DNA from: Catenuloplanes atrovinosus
GTDB lineage: Bacteria > Actinomycetota > Actinomycetes > Mycobacteriales > Micromonosporaceae
Assembly: GCF_031458235.1 (NCBI RefSeq)
Contig: NZ_JAVDYB010000001.1
Span: 124,001-188,000 of the forward strand
Reading direction: 5' to 3'
DNA length: 64,000 nt
The notes under the pieces are model-generated. The model did not search any database, was not told the DNA's origin, and saw only the letters and a program-made list of their open reading frames with translations. Shown here piece after piece: positions 53,347 through 61,642 of the stretch (the stretch's first letter is position 1; the number at the start of each line of letters is the position of its first letter). Made by a program: the position numbers and the translations under genes.

Positions 53347-56300
53347 ATGGGCTCCGCCTCGGATGATGGCGACCTCCCCGCAGAATTGGCGCTGGCCTTC
53401 GCGGCCGGCGGGGAGATGGGCGCCCGCCTGCGCGACCTCGACTGGGCCGCGACGCCGCTCGGCCCGCCCGCGCGGTGGCCGGCGGTGCTGCGCGCCGCGG
53501 TCGCGATGATGCTGGCCTCGCGCGCGCAGATCATCATCTTCTGGGGCCCGGACTACGTGGCGCTCTACAACGACGCGTACGTGCCGGCGATGGGCGACAA
53601 GCACCCGGCCTTCCTGGCCCGGCCCGGCCGCGAGATGTGGAGCGAGGCCTGGGACGTGATCGGCGGGCTGTTCGACGGCGTGGTCGCGAGCGGCGAGTCC
53701 TACTGGGCGCCGGACCACCGCTTCATGCTGGAGCGGCACGGCTACCTGGAGGAGACGTACTTCGACATCTCGTACGACCCGCTGCGCCTGCCGGACGGCA
53801 CGGTCGGCGGCGTCTACTGCATCGTGACCGACACCACCGCGCGGGTGCTGAGCGAGCGGCGGGTCACGGCGCTGAGTGCGCTCGGCTCCCGGCTCGGTGA
53901 GACCGCGAGCCAGCCCGCGCTCGCCGCGGAGGTGGTGCGGGTGCTCGAGGAGTTCGCGGCGGACGTGCCGTTCTCGCTGGTCCACCTGGAACCGGCCGAG
54001 GCCGGCGAGCCGCCGATCCGCGCGGTGGGCGGCGCCGCGGACGCGGACGTGCTGCCCGGCGTCCCGGTGCCGGCGGCGGACGGAGGGGAGGCGTTCCCGC
54101 GTACCGCGGAGGTGTTGCTCAAGGCCCCTGACGCCGCGGCCGGCGAGGCGCTCGCGCTGCCGCTGACCGCCGGGCACCAGACCGTGGGGGTGCTGGTGGT
54201 GGGCCTGAGCCGGCATCTCGCCCGGGACGACGCCTATCTCGGCTTCTTCCGCCTGATCGCGGCGCAGGTCGGCAACGCGGTGGCGAACCTGCGCGCCTAC
54301 GAGCACGAGCGCGCGCAGGCGGCCGCGCTCACCGCCTTGGACGAGGCCAAGACCAGCTTCTTCTCCAACGTCAGCCACGAGCTGCGCACGCCGCTGACGC
54401 TGATCCTGGGGCCGCTGGAGGACGCGCTCGCCGCGCCCGGCCTCGCCGGTGAGCAGCGGGACCGGCTGGAGGTCATGCAGCGCAACGGATTCCGGCTGCT
54501 CAAGCTGGTCAACACGGTGCTCGACTTCTCCCGGATCTCGGCCGGCCGGCTGCGTGCCGCCTATCAGCCCACCGACCTGGCCGACTACACCGCGCGGCTG
54601 GCCAGCACGTTCCGGTCCGCGACGGACCGGGCCGGGCTGCGGCTGGTGGTGGACTGCCCGTCGCTGCCCGCACCGGTCCACGTCGACCGGGAGATGTGGG
54701 AGAAGATCATCCTGAACCTGCTGTCGAACGCGGTGAAGTTCACGTTCGCCGGCAGCGTCACGGTCCGGGTGCGGGCCGCCGGCCCGGTCGCGGTGGTCGA
54801 GGTGGCGGACACCGGCATCGGCATCGCGGCGGAGGAGATCCCGCTGCTGTTCGAGCGGTTCCACCGGGTCGCCGGCGTCCGGTCGCGCAGCCACGAGGGC
54901 ACCGGCATCGGCCTGGCACTGGTCCGCGAGCTGATCGAGCAGCACGGCGGCACCGTCCGGGTGACCAGCACGCCGGGCGAGGGCAGCACGTTCACGCTGA
55001 CCGTGCCGTTCGGCAGCGCGCACCTGCCGCCGGACCGGCTGATCGCGGCCGTGCCGCTGGCCGAGGACGTCGACGGACGGCAGTACCTGGAGGAGACGCG
55101 GCAGTGGCTGGCCGAGGAGCCGGCCGAGCCCGTGATCCCGGCCCGGCGGCCCGGCCGGGGACGCATCCTGCTCGCGGACGACAACGGTGACCTGCGCGAC
55201 CACGTGACCCGACTGCTGCGCCCGCACTGGGACGTGGTGGCGGTCCCGGACGGGCAGGCCGCGCTGGACGCCGCGCTCGGCGCCTCGTTCGACCTGGTGC
55301 TGACCGACGTGATGATGCCCCGGATGGACGGCTTCGCGCTGGTCGGGGCGCTGCGCCGGGACCCGCGTACCAGCAGCGTACCGGTGGTCATCCTGTCCGC
55401 CCGGGCCGGCGAGGAGGCGTCCGTCGAGGGCCTCGCCGCGGGCGCGGACGACTACCTGGTCAAGCCGTTCTCCGCGCGCGACCTGATCGCCCGGGTCCGC
55501 GCGAACCTGGAACTCGGACAGCTCCGCGGCCGGATCACCAACCGGCTGCGCGCGCTGGTCGACGCGGCCGCGGACCTCAACGCGGCCCGGTCCACCGCGG
55601 CCGTGATCGAGGCCGCGGCCACGCACGCGCTGAGCATGGTCAACGCGGGCCGGGTGGTGGCGAGCGTGCGCGGCGCCAGCTTCGAGACGCGGCGCGTCGA
55701 GCACACCGAGGAGCGGCCGTCCGCGGTGGTGCCGCTGGCCGGCGCGACCGGCGACCCGCTCGGCGAGCTCTCCGTCTGGCGCGACGGCCACGACCCGACG
55801 CCGTTCGACGAGGCCGTGCTCGCCCAGCTCGGCCGGCTGGTCGGCATCCGGCTGGAGAACGCGCGGCTGTACGAGGCCGAGCACCGGATCGCCACCACGC
55901 TCCAGCACAGCCTGCTGCCCCGGTCGCTGCCCCGGGTTCCGGGCGCGATGATCGCCAGCCGGTACCTGTCCGGCAGCGCGGAGGCCGAGGTCGGCGGCGA
56001 CTGGTACGACGTGATCGTCGACCCGTCCGGCCACCTCGACCTGGTCATCGGCGACGTGGTCGGCAAGGGCGTGCACGCGGCCGCGGCCATGGGACAGCTG
56101 CGCAACGCGCTCCGGGCGTACCTGCTGGAGGGCTTCGACCCGGGCGAGGCGCTGACCCGGCTCAACCGGCTGGTCGACAACCTCGGGCGCCGGCAGTTCG
56201 CCACCGTGGTCTGCGTCCGGTACGACCCGTCCCGGCGCGACCTGTGGTTCGCCAGCGCCGGACACCCGTCACCGGTGCGGATCTCACCGGACCGGTCGGT

Positions 56301-56982
56301 CGCGTTCCTCTACGGCAACGCGCTCGGGCCGCCGATCGGAGCGCTGCCGCAGGCCTCGTACCGCACCGGCACCGACCGGCTCACGGTCGGCGCCCGCCTG
56401 CTGCTCTACACGGACGGCCTGGTCGAGGACCGCCGGCAGGGCATCGACACCGGGCTGGAAGCGCTGCTGGCGGACGCCGCCCGCCCCGCCGACCACGTGG
56501 AGGACCTCATCGACCTGATGCTGCGCCGGGTGGCCGACCAGCCCCGGCACGACGACATCGCGCTGCTCGCGCTGGAGGCGACCGAGCCGGACCGGCTGGA
56601 GCTGCGGCTGCCGGCCGACCCGAACCGGCTGTCCGTCCTCCGGCGGCGGCTGGAGGAGTTCCTGACCGCGCACGGCGTACCGGAGAACGAGGTCTTCGAC
56701 CTGACCGTGGCCGTGTCCGAGGCGGCCGCGAACGCGATCGAACACCCGGTCGCGCCGCGCGAGCCGGTGATCGACGTGACCGTGCTCGTCGAGGCGGACG
56801 CGAACGGCGGGCCGGCCGCGGTGGCGGCGACGGTCCGGGACACCGGCCGCTGGCGGCCGCAGGGCGGGTCCGGGTTCCGCGGGCGGGGGCTGGCGCTGAT
56901 CCGCGCGCTGGCGACGCTGACCGTGGAGCGGTCGGACGCGGGGACCGCGCTGACGCTGCGGCGAACCCTCGGCGGCTCGTGA
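53347..56982 (+). CDS. Hybrid histidine kinase/receiver/SpoIIE phosphatase with C-terminal RsbW-like kinase
   Basis: A 1211-residue multidomain signalling protein with no membrane segments. In order: PAS-like sensor (about 30-160), GAF domain (about 170-320), HisKA with His344 (FFSNVSHELRTPLTLILGP), HATPase (about 440-555, NLLSNAVKF and GIGLALVRELIEQHGG), receiver domain (about 605-727) with phospho-acceptor Asp654 (VLTDVMMPRMDG), a GAF-like linker (about 735-835), SpoIIE/PP2C phosphatase (about 850-1075; Asp885 in EVGGDWYDV, Asp903 in GDVVGKG), and an HPK/RsbW-like HATPase (about 1085-1205, SEAAANAIEHPV). Such fusions control anti-anti-sigma factors; the STAS protein encoded convergently next door is a candidate substrate. 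ATG at 53347. Confidence 0.92.
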   Translation: MGSASDDGDLPAELALAFAAGGEMGARLRDLDWAATPLGPPARWPAVLRAAVAMMLASRAQIIIFWGPDYVALYNDAYVPAMGDKHPAFLARPGREMWSEAWDVIGGLFDGVVASGESYWAPDHRFMLERHGYLEETYFDISYDPLRLPDGTVGGVYCIVTDTTARVLSERRVTALSALGSRLGETASQPALAAEVVRVLEEFAADVPFSLVHLEPAEAGEPPIRAVGGAADADVLPGVPVPAADGGEAFPRTAEVLLKAPDAAAGEALALPLTAGHQTVGVLVVGLSRHLARDDAYLGFFRLIAAQVGNAVANLRAYEHERAQAAALTALDEAKTSFFSNVSHELRTPLTLILGPLEDALAAPGLAGEQRDRLEVMQRNGFRLLKLVNTVLDFSRISAGRLRAAYQPTDLADYTARLASTFRSATDRAGLRLVVDCPSLPAPVHVDREMWEKIILNLLSNAVKFTFAGSVTVRVRAAGPVAVVEVADTGIGIAAEEIPLLFERFHRVAGVRSRSHEGTGIGLALVRELIEQHGGTVRVTSTPGEGSTFTLTVPFGSAHLPPDRLIAAVPLAEDVDGRQYLEETRQWLAEEPAEPVIPARRPGRGRILLADDNGDLRDHVTRLLRPHWDVVAVPDGQAALDAALGASFDLVLTDVMMPRMDGFALVGALRRDPRTSSVPVVILSARAGEEASVEGLAAGADDYLVKPFSARDLIARVRANLELGQLRGRITNRLRALVDAAADLNAARSTAAVIEAAATHALSMVNAGRVVASVRGASFETRRVEHTEERPSAVVPLAGATGDPLGELSVWRDGHDPTPFDEAVLAQLGRLVGIRLENARLYEAEHRIATTLQHSLLPRSLPRVPGAMIASRYLSGSAEAEVGGDWYDVIVDPSGHLDLVIGDVVGKGVHAAAAMGQLRNALRAYLLEGFDPGEALTRLNRLVDNLGRRQFATVVCVRYDPSRRDLWFASAGHPSPVRISPDRSVAFLYGNALGPPIGALPQASYRTGTDRLTVGARLLLYTDGLVEDRRQGIDTGLEALLADAARPADHVEDLIDLMLRRVADQPRHDDIALLALEATEPDRLELRLPADPNRLSVLRRRLEEFLTAHGVPENEVFDLTVAVSEAAANAIEHPVAPREPVIDVTVLVEADANGGPAAVAATVRDTGRWRPQGGSGFRGRGLALIRALATLTVERSDAGTALTLRRTLGGS

Positions 56983-56989
56983 GGCCCGG

Positions 56990-57280
56990 TCAGGCGGGCG
57001 TCAGCCAGGGCTGATCGCCCAGGCCGGAGATCTCCAGCACGCGGCGGACCTGGCGGGACGGCAGCACGGAGAGCCGGCCGGCGTAGTGCTCCGCGATGCG
57101 GACCAGCGCGTGGATCGCGGCCGAGTCGAAGAACGAGACCGGGCGCAGGTCGAGCGTGAGGAACGTGGCCTTCGGCCCGGTCGCGGTCGCGTAGAGCCGG
57201 TCGGCCGTGGCCATGTCGACCTCGCCGGACACGCGGACGCTGAGCTTGTCTCCGTCGACCTCGCTGACGGCGGAGAACAT
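56990..57280 (-). CDS. STAS-domain anti-sigma factor antagonist
   Basis: A 96-residue STAS (SpoIIAA/RsbV-type) protein. The core is VRVSGEVDMATADRLYATA then LTLDLRPVSFFDSAAIHALVR, which holds the phosphorylatable Ser in FFDSAAI. It ends with LEISGLGDQPWLTPA. The ATG at 57280 is used; a GTG at 57304 would add 8 residues. It is convergent with the hybrid SpoIIE gene (7 bp between stops), the type of partner expected for that phosphatase. Confidence 0.86.
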   Translation of the reverse strand: MFSAVSEVDGDKLSVRVSGEVDMATADRLYATATGPKATFLTLDLRPVSFFDSAAIHALVRIAEHYAGRLSVLPSRQVRRVLEISGLGDQPWLTPA

Positions 57281-57411
57281 CGGCTCGGAGCCCTGTTGAT
57301 CCACGCCAGCTACGATTTCACAGCGCCGCCGGGCGGAGCAACAACCTCCCACTCCATCCAGTGAACGCACAGCTTTCCGCGCCGAGCGGGCCTCGGCGAT
57401 AGGCTTTCGGC

Positions 57412-58269
57412 ATGACCGTACGCGCGCCGCTCACCCCGGGCACCGTCACGCCGTGGCGGCAGGTGCCCGCGCAGATCCCCCGCCCGGAGTACGTCGGCAA
57501 GGAGCGCCCGCGGCAATGGACCGGGTCGCACGTGCAGACTCCGGAGACCATCGAGAAGATGCGCGTCGCCGGCCGGCTCGCCGCCCAGGCCACGCAGCTC
57601 GCCGGCGAGCACTGCAAGCCCGGCGTCACCACGGACGAGATCGACCGGGTGGTGCACGAGTTCCTGATCGACCACGGGGCGTACCCGTCCACGCTCGGCT
57701 ACAAGGGCTTCCCGAAGTCGTGCTGCACCTCGCTCAACGAGGTCATCTGCCACGGCATCCCGGACAGCACGGTGCTGGAGGACGGCGACATCATCAACGT
57801 CGACGTCACGGCGTACATCGGCGGAGTGCACGGCGACACGGACGCGACGTTCTGCGTCGGCGACGTGTCCGAGGAGGCGCGGCTGCTGGTCGAGCGCACC
57901 CACGAGGCGATGATGCGCGGCATCCGGGCGGTCGCCCCGGGCCGGCAGATCAACGCGATCGGCCGGGTCATCGAGTCGTACGCGCGGCGTTTCGGGTACG
58001 GCGTGGTGCGCGACTTCACCGGTCACGGCATCGGCGAGACGTTCCACAGCGGGCTCTACATCCCGCACTACGACAATCCCGCGCTGGACATCGTGATGGA
58101 GCCGGGCATGACGTTCACCATCGAGCCGATGATCACGCTGGGCACCCACGAGTACGAGATGTGGGACGACCGGTGGACCGTGGTCACCAAGGACCGCCGG
58201 TGGACCGCGCAGTTCGAGCACACGCTGGTCGTGACCGAGACCGGCTACGAGATCCTCACGCTGCCCTAG
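57412..58269 (+). CDS. map: Methionine aminopeptidase, type I
   Basis: Removes the initiator Met from new proteins. It has 285 residues with an N-terminal extension of about 35 residues typical of actinobacterial MapB ([19 protein letters not shown]). Metal ligands are in [22 protein letters not shown] (Asp pair), GHGIGETFH (His), MTFTIEPM (Glu) and AQFEHTLVV (Glu). His of [15 protein letters not shown] is the active-site His. ATG at 57412 overlaps no other gene; the CTAGG stop region is followed by the dispersed 25-bp repeat. Its place near ispG and rimP matches mycobacterial synteny. Confidence 0.95.
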   Translation: MTVRAPLTPGTVTPWRQVPAQIPRPEYVGKERPRQWTGSHVQTPETIEKMRVAGRLAAQATQLAGEHCKPGVTTDEIDRVVHEFLIDHGAYPSTLGYKGFPKSCCTSLNEVICHGIPDSTVLEDGDIINVDVTAYIGGVHGDTDATFCVGDVSEEARLLVERTHEAMMRGIRAVAPGRQINAIGRVIESYARRFGYGVVRDFTGHGIGETFHSGLYIPHYDNPALDIVMEPGMTFTIEPMITLGTHEYEMWDDRWTVVTKDRRWTAQFEHTLVVTETGYEILTLP

Positions 58270-58288
58270 GGTGGGTTCGGTGGACCTC

Positions 58289-58313
58289 GCCGCAGGCCGG
58301 CGAAGATCCGCCA
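58289..58313. repeat. 25-bp dispersed repeat, copy 2
   Basis: Identical to 2654-2678 (core CAGGCCGGCGAAGATCCGCC). It is in the gap between the convergent map and nucleotidyltransferase-like genes. Confidence 0.8.
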
Positions 58314-58326
58314 CACACGCCCTGGG

Positions 58327-59040
58327 TCATCCCTCGAACAGCGTCTCCGGGGTCGCGTCCACCGGGCGGCCACGGCTGCCCAGCTCGGTGGCCAGCTCGC
58401 GCAGGACGCGGCCCAGGTCGGACATGTCCAGGCCGGCGAAACCGGTCTTGCGCACCGCGTCGGCGCCGTCCCGGAAGTAGGTGCGGCTCAGCAGGCCGGT
58501 GACCATCGCCGCGTGCAGCCGGACCTCGCCGAGCTGGAGCAGCGCGGCGTCGGTCTCGTACCACTCGGCCAGTCGCGCCGCGCGGGCGTGCGCCATCGAC
58601 GCGGACACCCACGCCTGCCGGGCCAGGCCGGTGAACTCCGCCGGCCGGGCCCGCGCCAGCCGGCTCAGGTGCACGTCGCGGAGCCGCCGCAGCCAGCCGT
58701 CCGGGTCGTGCACCGGGCGGGTGGTCACGTACCGGTCCGCCATCAGCGGCCACCGTGGCGACAGCGTGCGCGCCTCGTGCAGGTAGTCGTCCGCGCCGGC
58801 CGCGCTCATCCGGACCAGCACGCCGTCCACCCGGCGGCTCACGCCACCCGGCCCACCGCCCGCGCGGTAGGTGACCACGATCATCTCGACGCCGCTGGAG
58901 TCGGCGTCGTCGCCGTGCGCCAGGCCGCCGTGCACGCCCACGCTGAGCACGTCCGCCGGGTAGCGTCGCCGGACCGCCGCGCCGATCCGCTCCGCGACCG
59001 CCCAGCGCGGATTCACCAGATACGGATTCGCACCGCCCAC
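58327..59040 (-). CDS. Kanamycin-nucleotidyltransferase-like protein with altered active site
   Basis: A 237-residue protein starting GTG at 59040 (GGANPYLVNPRWAVAERIGA), matching the N-terminus of KNTase-like proteins. The nucleotidyltransferase loop reads SVGVHGGLAHGDDADSSGVEMIVVTY. The usual Gly-Ser pair is Gly-Gly and the first of the two metal-binding acids (Asp-x-Glu) is replaced by Gly (SGVE). The C-terminal helical domain is preserved. Loss of key residues suggests weak or non-catalytic function. The frame is open to 59100 but the extension is not family-like. Confidence 0.75.
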   Translation of the reverse strand: MGGANPYLVNPRWAVAERIGAAVRRRYPADVLSVGVHGGLAHGDDADSSGVEMIVVTYRAGGGPGGVSRRVDGVLVRMSAAGADDYLHEARTLSPRWPLMADRYVTTRPVHDPDGWLRRLRDVHLSRLARARPAEFTGLARQAWVSASMAHARAARLAEWYETDAALLQLGEVRLHAAMVTGLLSRTYFRDGADAVRKTGFAGLDMSDLGRVLRELATELGSRGRPVDATPETLFEG

Positions 59041-59336
59041 CCGGCCAATCCTCGTCCTGCCGGGCCGCTCGGCGAGGCCCTCGGCGCCGGCCGCGCACAA
59101 TCCTCCAAAGACCCCGGGTGGGTATGAAGTGAGCGGTTCATTTATTTCGGAAATGTCGGTCGTGGGGAAGGGAATGCGTCATGCGCCTTCTTCGCGCGAC
59201 TCGCCGATATGTCGCGTAGCGGAAGAACGGAGACGCCGACGAATGCGTTTCGCAGGCTGTCGGTCGCGGGGCCGAACAGTCCTTTCCCGGATCGCGTGAC
59301 CGCGCCGGACACGGCACGGTCACCGCTTCCACAATC

Positions 59337-59551
59337 GGTCAGCGGGGCGATCGGCGCTGGTCGGCGCCACCGGCCGTGAAAGTCGCGGCCTTTTCGGCAC
59401 CGCCCGCGGAACCGGCTCCGCCACGGCGTTCGGTCGGAATCGGTCAGGCGGGGCGATCGGCGCCGGTCGGCGCGACCGGCCGTGAAAGTCGCGGCCTTTT
59501 CGGCACCGCCCGCGAAACCGGCTCCGCCGCGGCGTCCGGAGCGGAGCGCCA
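59337..59551. repeat. Tandem duplication of about 106 bp
   Basis: GGGGCGATCGGCGC...CCGGCCGTGAAAGTCGCGGCC...TTTTCGGCACCGCCCGCG and CGGCTCCGCC recur 106 bp apart with a few substitutions. It lies in the 593-bp gene-free gap 59041-59633, whose other half has no visible features. Confidence 0.85.
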
Positions 59552-59624
59552 GCGGAGTCGGAGGCCGCCGCGCGGTTTGCCCGCGGGAGCATGCGAAACC
59601 CGGCCCCGCCGGAAGCGGGAATAG
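59520..59624. repeat. About 105-bp dispersed repeat, copy 2
   Basis: Shares GGAGCGGAGCGCCAGCGGAG, GGTTTGCCCGCGGGAGCATG and AGCGGGAATA with 41009-41113. Here it is a single copy, not amplified and not hit by an IS element. Confidence 0.8.
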
Positions 59625-59633
59625 CAAAGATTG

Positions 59634-60065
59634 TCAGCTCTGGCGTCCCGGGAACGGGACCGTGGCCGGCGTGACGCCGGCGGACACCCGCCACCGCGTC
59701 GCCCGGATCGCGCAGTCGGTGAGCGCGTTGAGCGCGAGGACGCGGTCCGTGCCGGTGGTCGGCGGCAGTGCCGCGCGCCAGACCGCGGCCGCGCGCTCCT
59801 CGATCTCCACGGCCAGCTTCAGCGCGGCCGCCTGGTCCGTGACCGGGTACGGCAGCGCGTAGCCGGCCGGCGGCGGTGATGCGGTGGTGCCGAGTTCGGC
59901 GACGCGGGCGAGCAGGGCGTCTCGCAGGTCGCGGTGCGCCGCCTCGGCATCGCGAGCCTGGGTGACCAGCGCGTTCCCGGTGAGACGCACGCCGATCGGC
60001 CCATAGGCGAAGATCACGGCCTCCTCCGCCGCGAGCGCGGCCGCGAGTTCGGGCGCGAGGCTCAT
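59634..60065 (-). CDS. Ferritin-like protein (DUF4439)
   Basis: A 143-residue, all-helical protein of the DUF4439 ferritin-like family. It has AAALAAEEAVIFAYGPIGVRL, DAEAAHRDLRDALLARV and KLAVEIEERAAAVWRAAL helices. Some carboxylates fit a ferritin-like iron site but a full set is not obvious. It is translationally linked to the short ORF at 60062-60139 and the upstream lipoprotein gene. This pair next to rimP is common in Micromonosporaceae. Start ATG at 60065. Confidence 0.82.
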   Translation of the reverse strand: MSLAPELAAALAAEEAVIFAYGPIGVRLTGNALVTQARDAEAAHRDLRDALLARVAELGTTASPPPAGYALPYPVTDQAAALKLAVEIEERAAAVWRAALPPTTGTDRVLALNALTDCAIRATRWRVSAGVTPATVPFPGRQS

Positions 60066-60139
60066 GCCGGACCGTCCTTCCGGGTGCGGTGTCCGTGTGG
60101 TCGGCGCTGAGCCGATGATTCGCTCGCAGACTCGCTCAT
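60062..60139 (-). CDS. 25-codon ORF overlapping both neighbours
   Basis: MSESASESSAQRRPHGHRTR then KDGPA. Its ATG (60139-60137) overlaps the stop of the upstream gene in ATGA, and its TGA (60064-60062) overlaps the ATG of the downstream ferritin-like gene in ATGA. It is polar and basic and has no known relatives. Whether it makes a stable peptide or just relays translation is unknown. Confidence 0.45.
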   Translation of the reverse strand: MSESASESSAQRRPHGHRTRKDGPA

Positions 60140-60639
60140 GACAGCACCTCCGCGTGGGTGGCGCGGGCCGCGGCGATGGAGCCGAGCAGGGCGGCGCGTT
60201 CGGGTGGGGCGGTGGCGCAGGCGGTGGCCGCGGTTTCCCGGCCGGTCTGTTCGGCGGCGCGCAGTGCGGCGAGCGTCTCCTGCGCGGGCGAGGTGGTGGC
60301 GGCCGTGGGCGCGGCGCTCGCGACCGTGGAGGCCGGGGCGGAGGGGGTGGGCGACATGATCTCGGTGAGCGCGGCGGCGTGCGCGGTGTGCGCCTCCAGC
60401 GGCGGCGTGAGGCGGTCGGCCAGGTTCGGGTGAGCGGTCAGCGCGGCCTGGTAGAGCGCGGCCAGCGCGCGGGTCTCGGCGAGCAGCGGCTCGAGCGCGT
60501 CCGGCGGCGGTGGTGGGGGCGGCACCGGCGGGTCGCCGTCGCCGAACAGGGAGCAGGCGCCGGACGCGACCGCGGCGCCGGCCAGCGTGGCGGAGCCGGC
60601 GAGTACGCGGCGGCGGGTGAGGTCCCGCGTGGAGCCCAT
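60136..60639 (-). CDS. Tat-type lipoprotein, ferritin-like, function unknown
   Basis: A 167-residue protein with a twin-Arg signal (DLTRRRVLAGSATLAGAAVA) and a lipobox-like SGACS. After a Pro-rich spacer (PPVPPPPPPPDALEP) the rest is Ala-rich helices interrupted by a Ser/Thr/Pro-rich middle. It resembles the secreted partner of the DUF4439 protein. Start ATG at 60639; stop overlaps the short downstream ORF. Confidence 0.72.
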   Translation of the reverse strand: MGSTRDLTRRRVLAGSATLAGAAVASGACSLFGDGDPPVPPPPPPPDALEPLLAETRALAALYQAALTAHPNLADRLTPPLEAHTAHAAALTEIMSPTPSAPASTVASAAPTAATTSPAQETLAALRAAEQTGRETAATACATAPPERAALLGSIAAARATHAEVLS

Positions 60640-60955
60640 CGTGCTTGCCCTCCCGTAAGGCGTGTCACAGCGATGGATCAGTCAACACTACGGCGACCGG
60701 ATCTTCTCGTCGGCATCCCAGAAGCCGCGGAACGGATCGTGACATGTCTCGTTGTATGTGAAGGGCATGCGTAGCGTAACGACTGTCGCGCGCCGGAAGG
60801 ACAGTTCGGAGCGGCGGCCCGCCGTCGAACGGGCGGTCGCGTTACGCTCAGCGCAACCGCTGGGCGATTCGGGCCCAGCGGACCACTGGCGTGGCCGCTT
60901 TCAATAGGTTTGCGGCTGTTGACCGCCGGTGGCCGAGCGCGAGGGGGTATGCCGG
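60640..60955. other. Divergent promoter region before rimP
   Basis: 316 bp between the Tat lipoprotein gene and rimP. The inverted pair AGCGTAACG (60773-60781) and CGTTACGCT (60840-60848) may mark regulatory sites. No coding sequence or terminator is seen. Confidence 0.45.
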
Positions 60956-61642
60956 ATGACGCAGCGTGGCCGAGGTGCCGGCCGCCCGGGCCCGGGGGGC
61001 CGGGGAGCAGCCGCACCCGACCGGCGCAGGCCGTCCCCGGGTCCCCAGCGACCGCGGGTGGACACCGCGGCGCTCCGCGCCCGGCTGGAGTCGATCATCA
61101 CACCGGTCGTCGCGGAGGCGGGTTGCGACCTGGAGGACCTGACGGTCTCCCGGGCCGGCCGCCGGCAGATCATCCGCATCCTGGTGGACGCGGACGGCGG
61201 CGTGGGTCTGGACGCGATCGCGGACGTCTCCCGCGCGATCTCCGCGGCGCTGGACGCGGCGGAGGAGAGCGGTGGCGAACTGGTCCCGGGGGAGTACCAG
61301 CTGGAGGTCAGCTCGCCGGGCGTGGACCGGCCGCTCACCCAGCCCCGGCACTGGCGGCGCAACGTGGGCCGGCTGGTGCAGGTCTCGGCCGGGGACCGGC
61401 AGGTGACCGGGCGGATCACCGCCGCCGACGAGGACGGGGTCGTCATCGAGACGGCCAAGGGCATCGTCGAGGCGGAGTACGCCCAGCTCGGCCCGGGCAA
61501 GGTGCAGATCGAGTTCAACCGGGTCGAGGAGGCCGACTTCGGCCCCGACGACGAGCTTGACAGTGACCCCGACGACGACGATGACGATGACGACCTCGAT
61601 GACGAGGATGACGACGAGGAAGTGGAGGGCGAGGAGAGGTGA
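60956..61642 (+). CDS. rimP: Ribosome maturation factor RimP
   Basis: Assists 30S subunit maturation. It has 228 residues, longer than the usual 150. The ATG at 60956 gives a Gly/Arg-rich extension ([16 protein letters not shown]) before the N-terminal domain ([21 protein letters not shown]) with [14 protein letters not shown] between the two domains. The last 40 residues are almost all Asp and Glu. GTGA overlap with nusA indicates coupling. Confidence 0.95.
   Translation: MTQRGRGAGRPGPGGRGAAAPDRRRPSPGPQRPRVDTAALRARLESIITPVVAEAGCDLEDLTVSRAGRRQIIRILVDADGGVGLDAIADVSRAISAALDAAEESGGELVPGEYQLEVSSPGVDRPLTQPRHWRRNVGRLVQVSAGDRQVTGRITAADEDGVVIETAKGIVEAEYAQLGPGKVQIEFNRVEEADFGPDDELDSDPDDDDDDDDLDDEDDDEEVEGEER

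Noticed and set aside
53281-56265. 994-codon minus-strand frame opposite the hybrid kinase
   Set aside because: Shadow of GC-rich codons; its product is Arg/His/Val-rich without any domain.
53347-56982. Hybrid kinase as an anti-phage sensor
   Set aside because: Domain set is standard for sigma-factor partner switching; no nuclease, toxin or defence effector is linked.
59142-59627. Minus-strand ORF of 161 codons
   Set aside because: It is translated from the 106-bp duplication and the dispersed repeat; the same peptide fragments appear at the 41-kb repeat in other frames.
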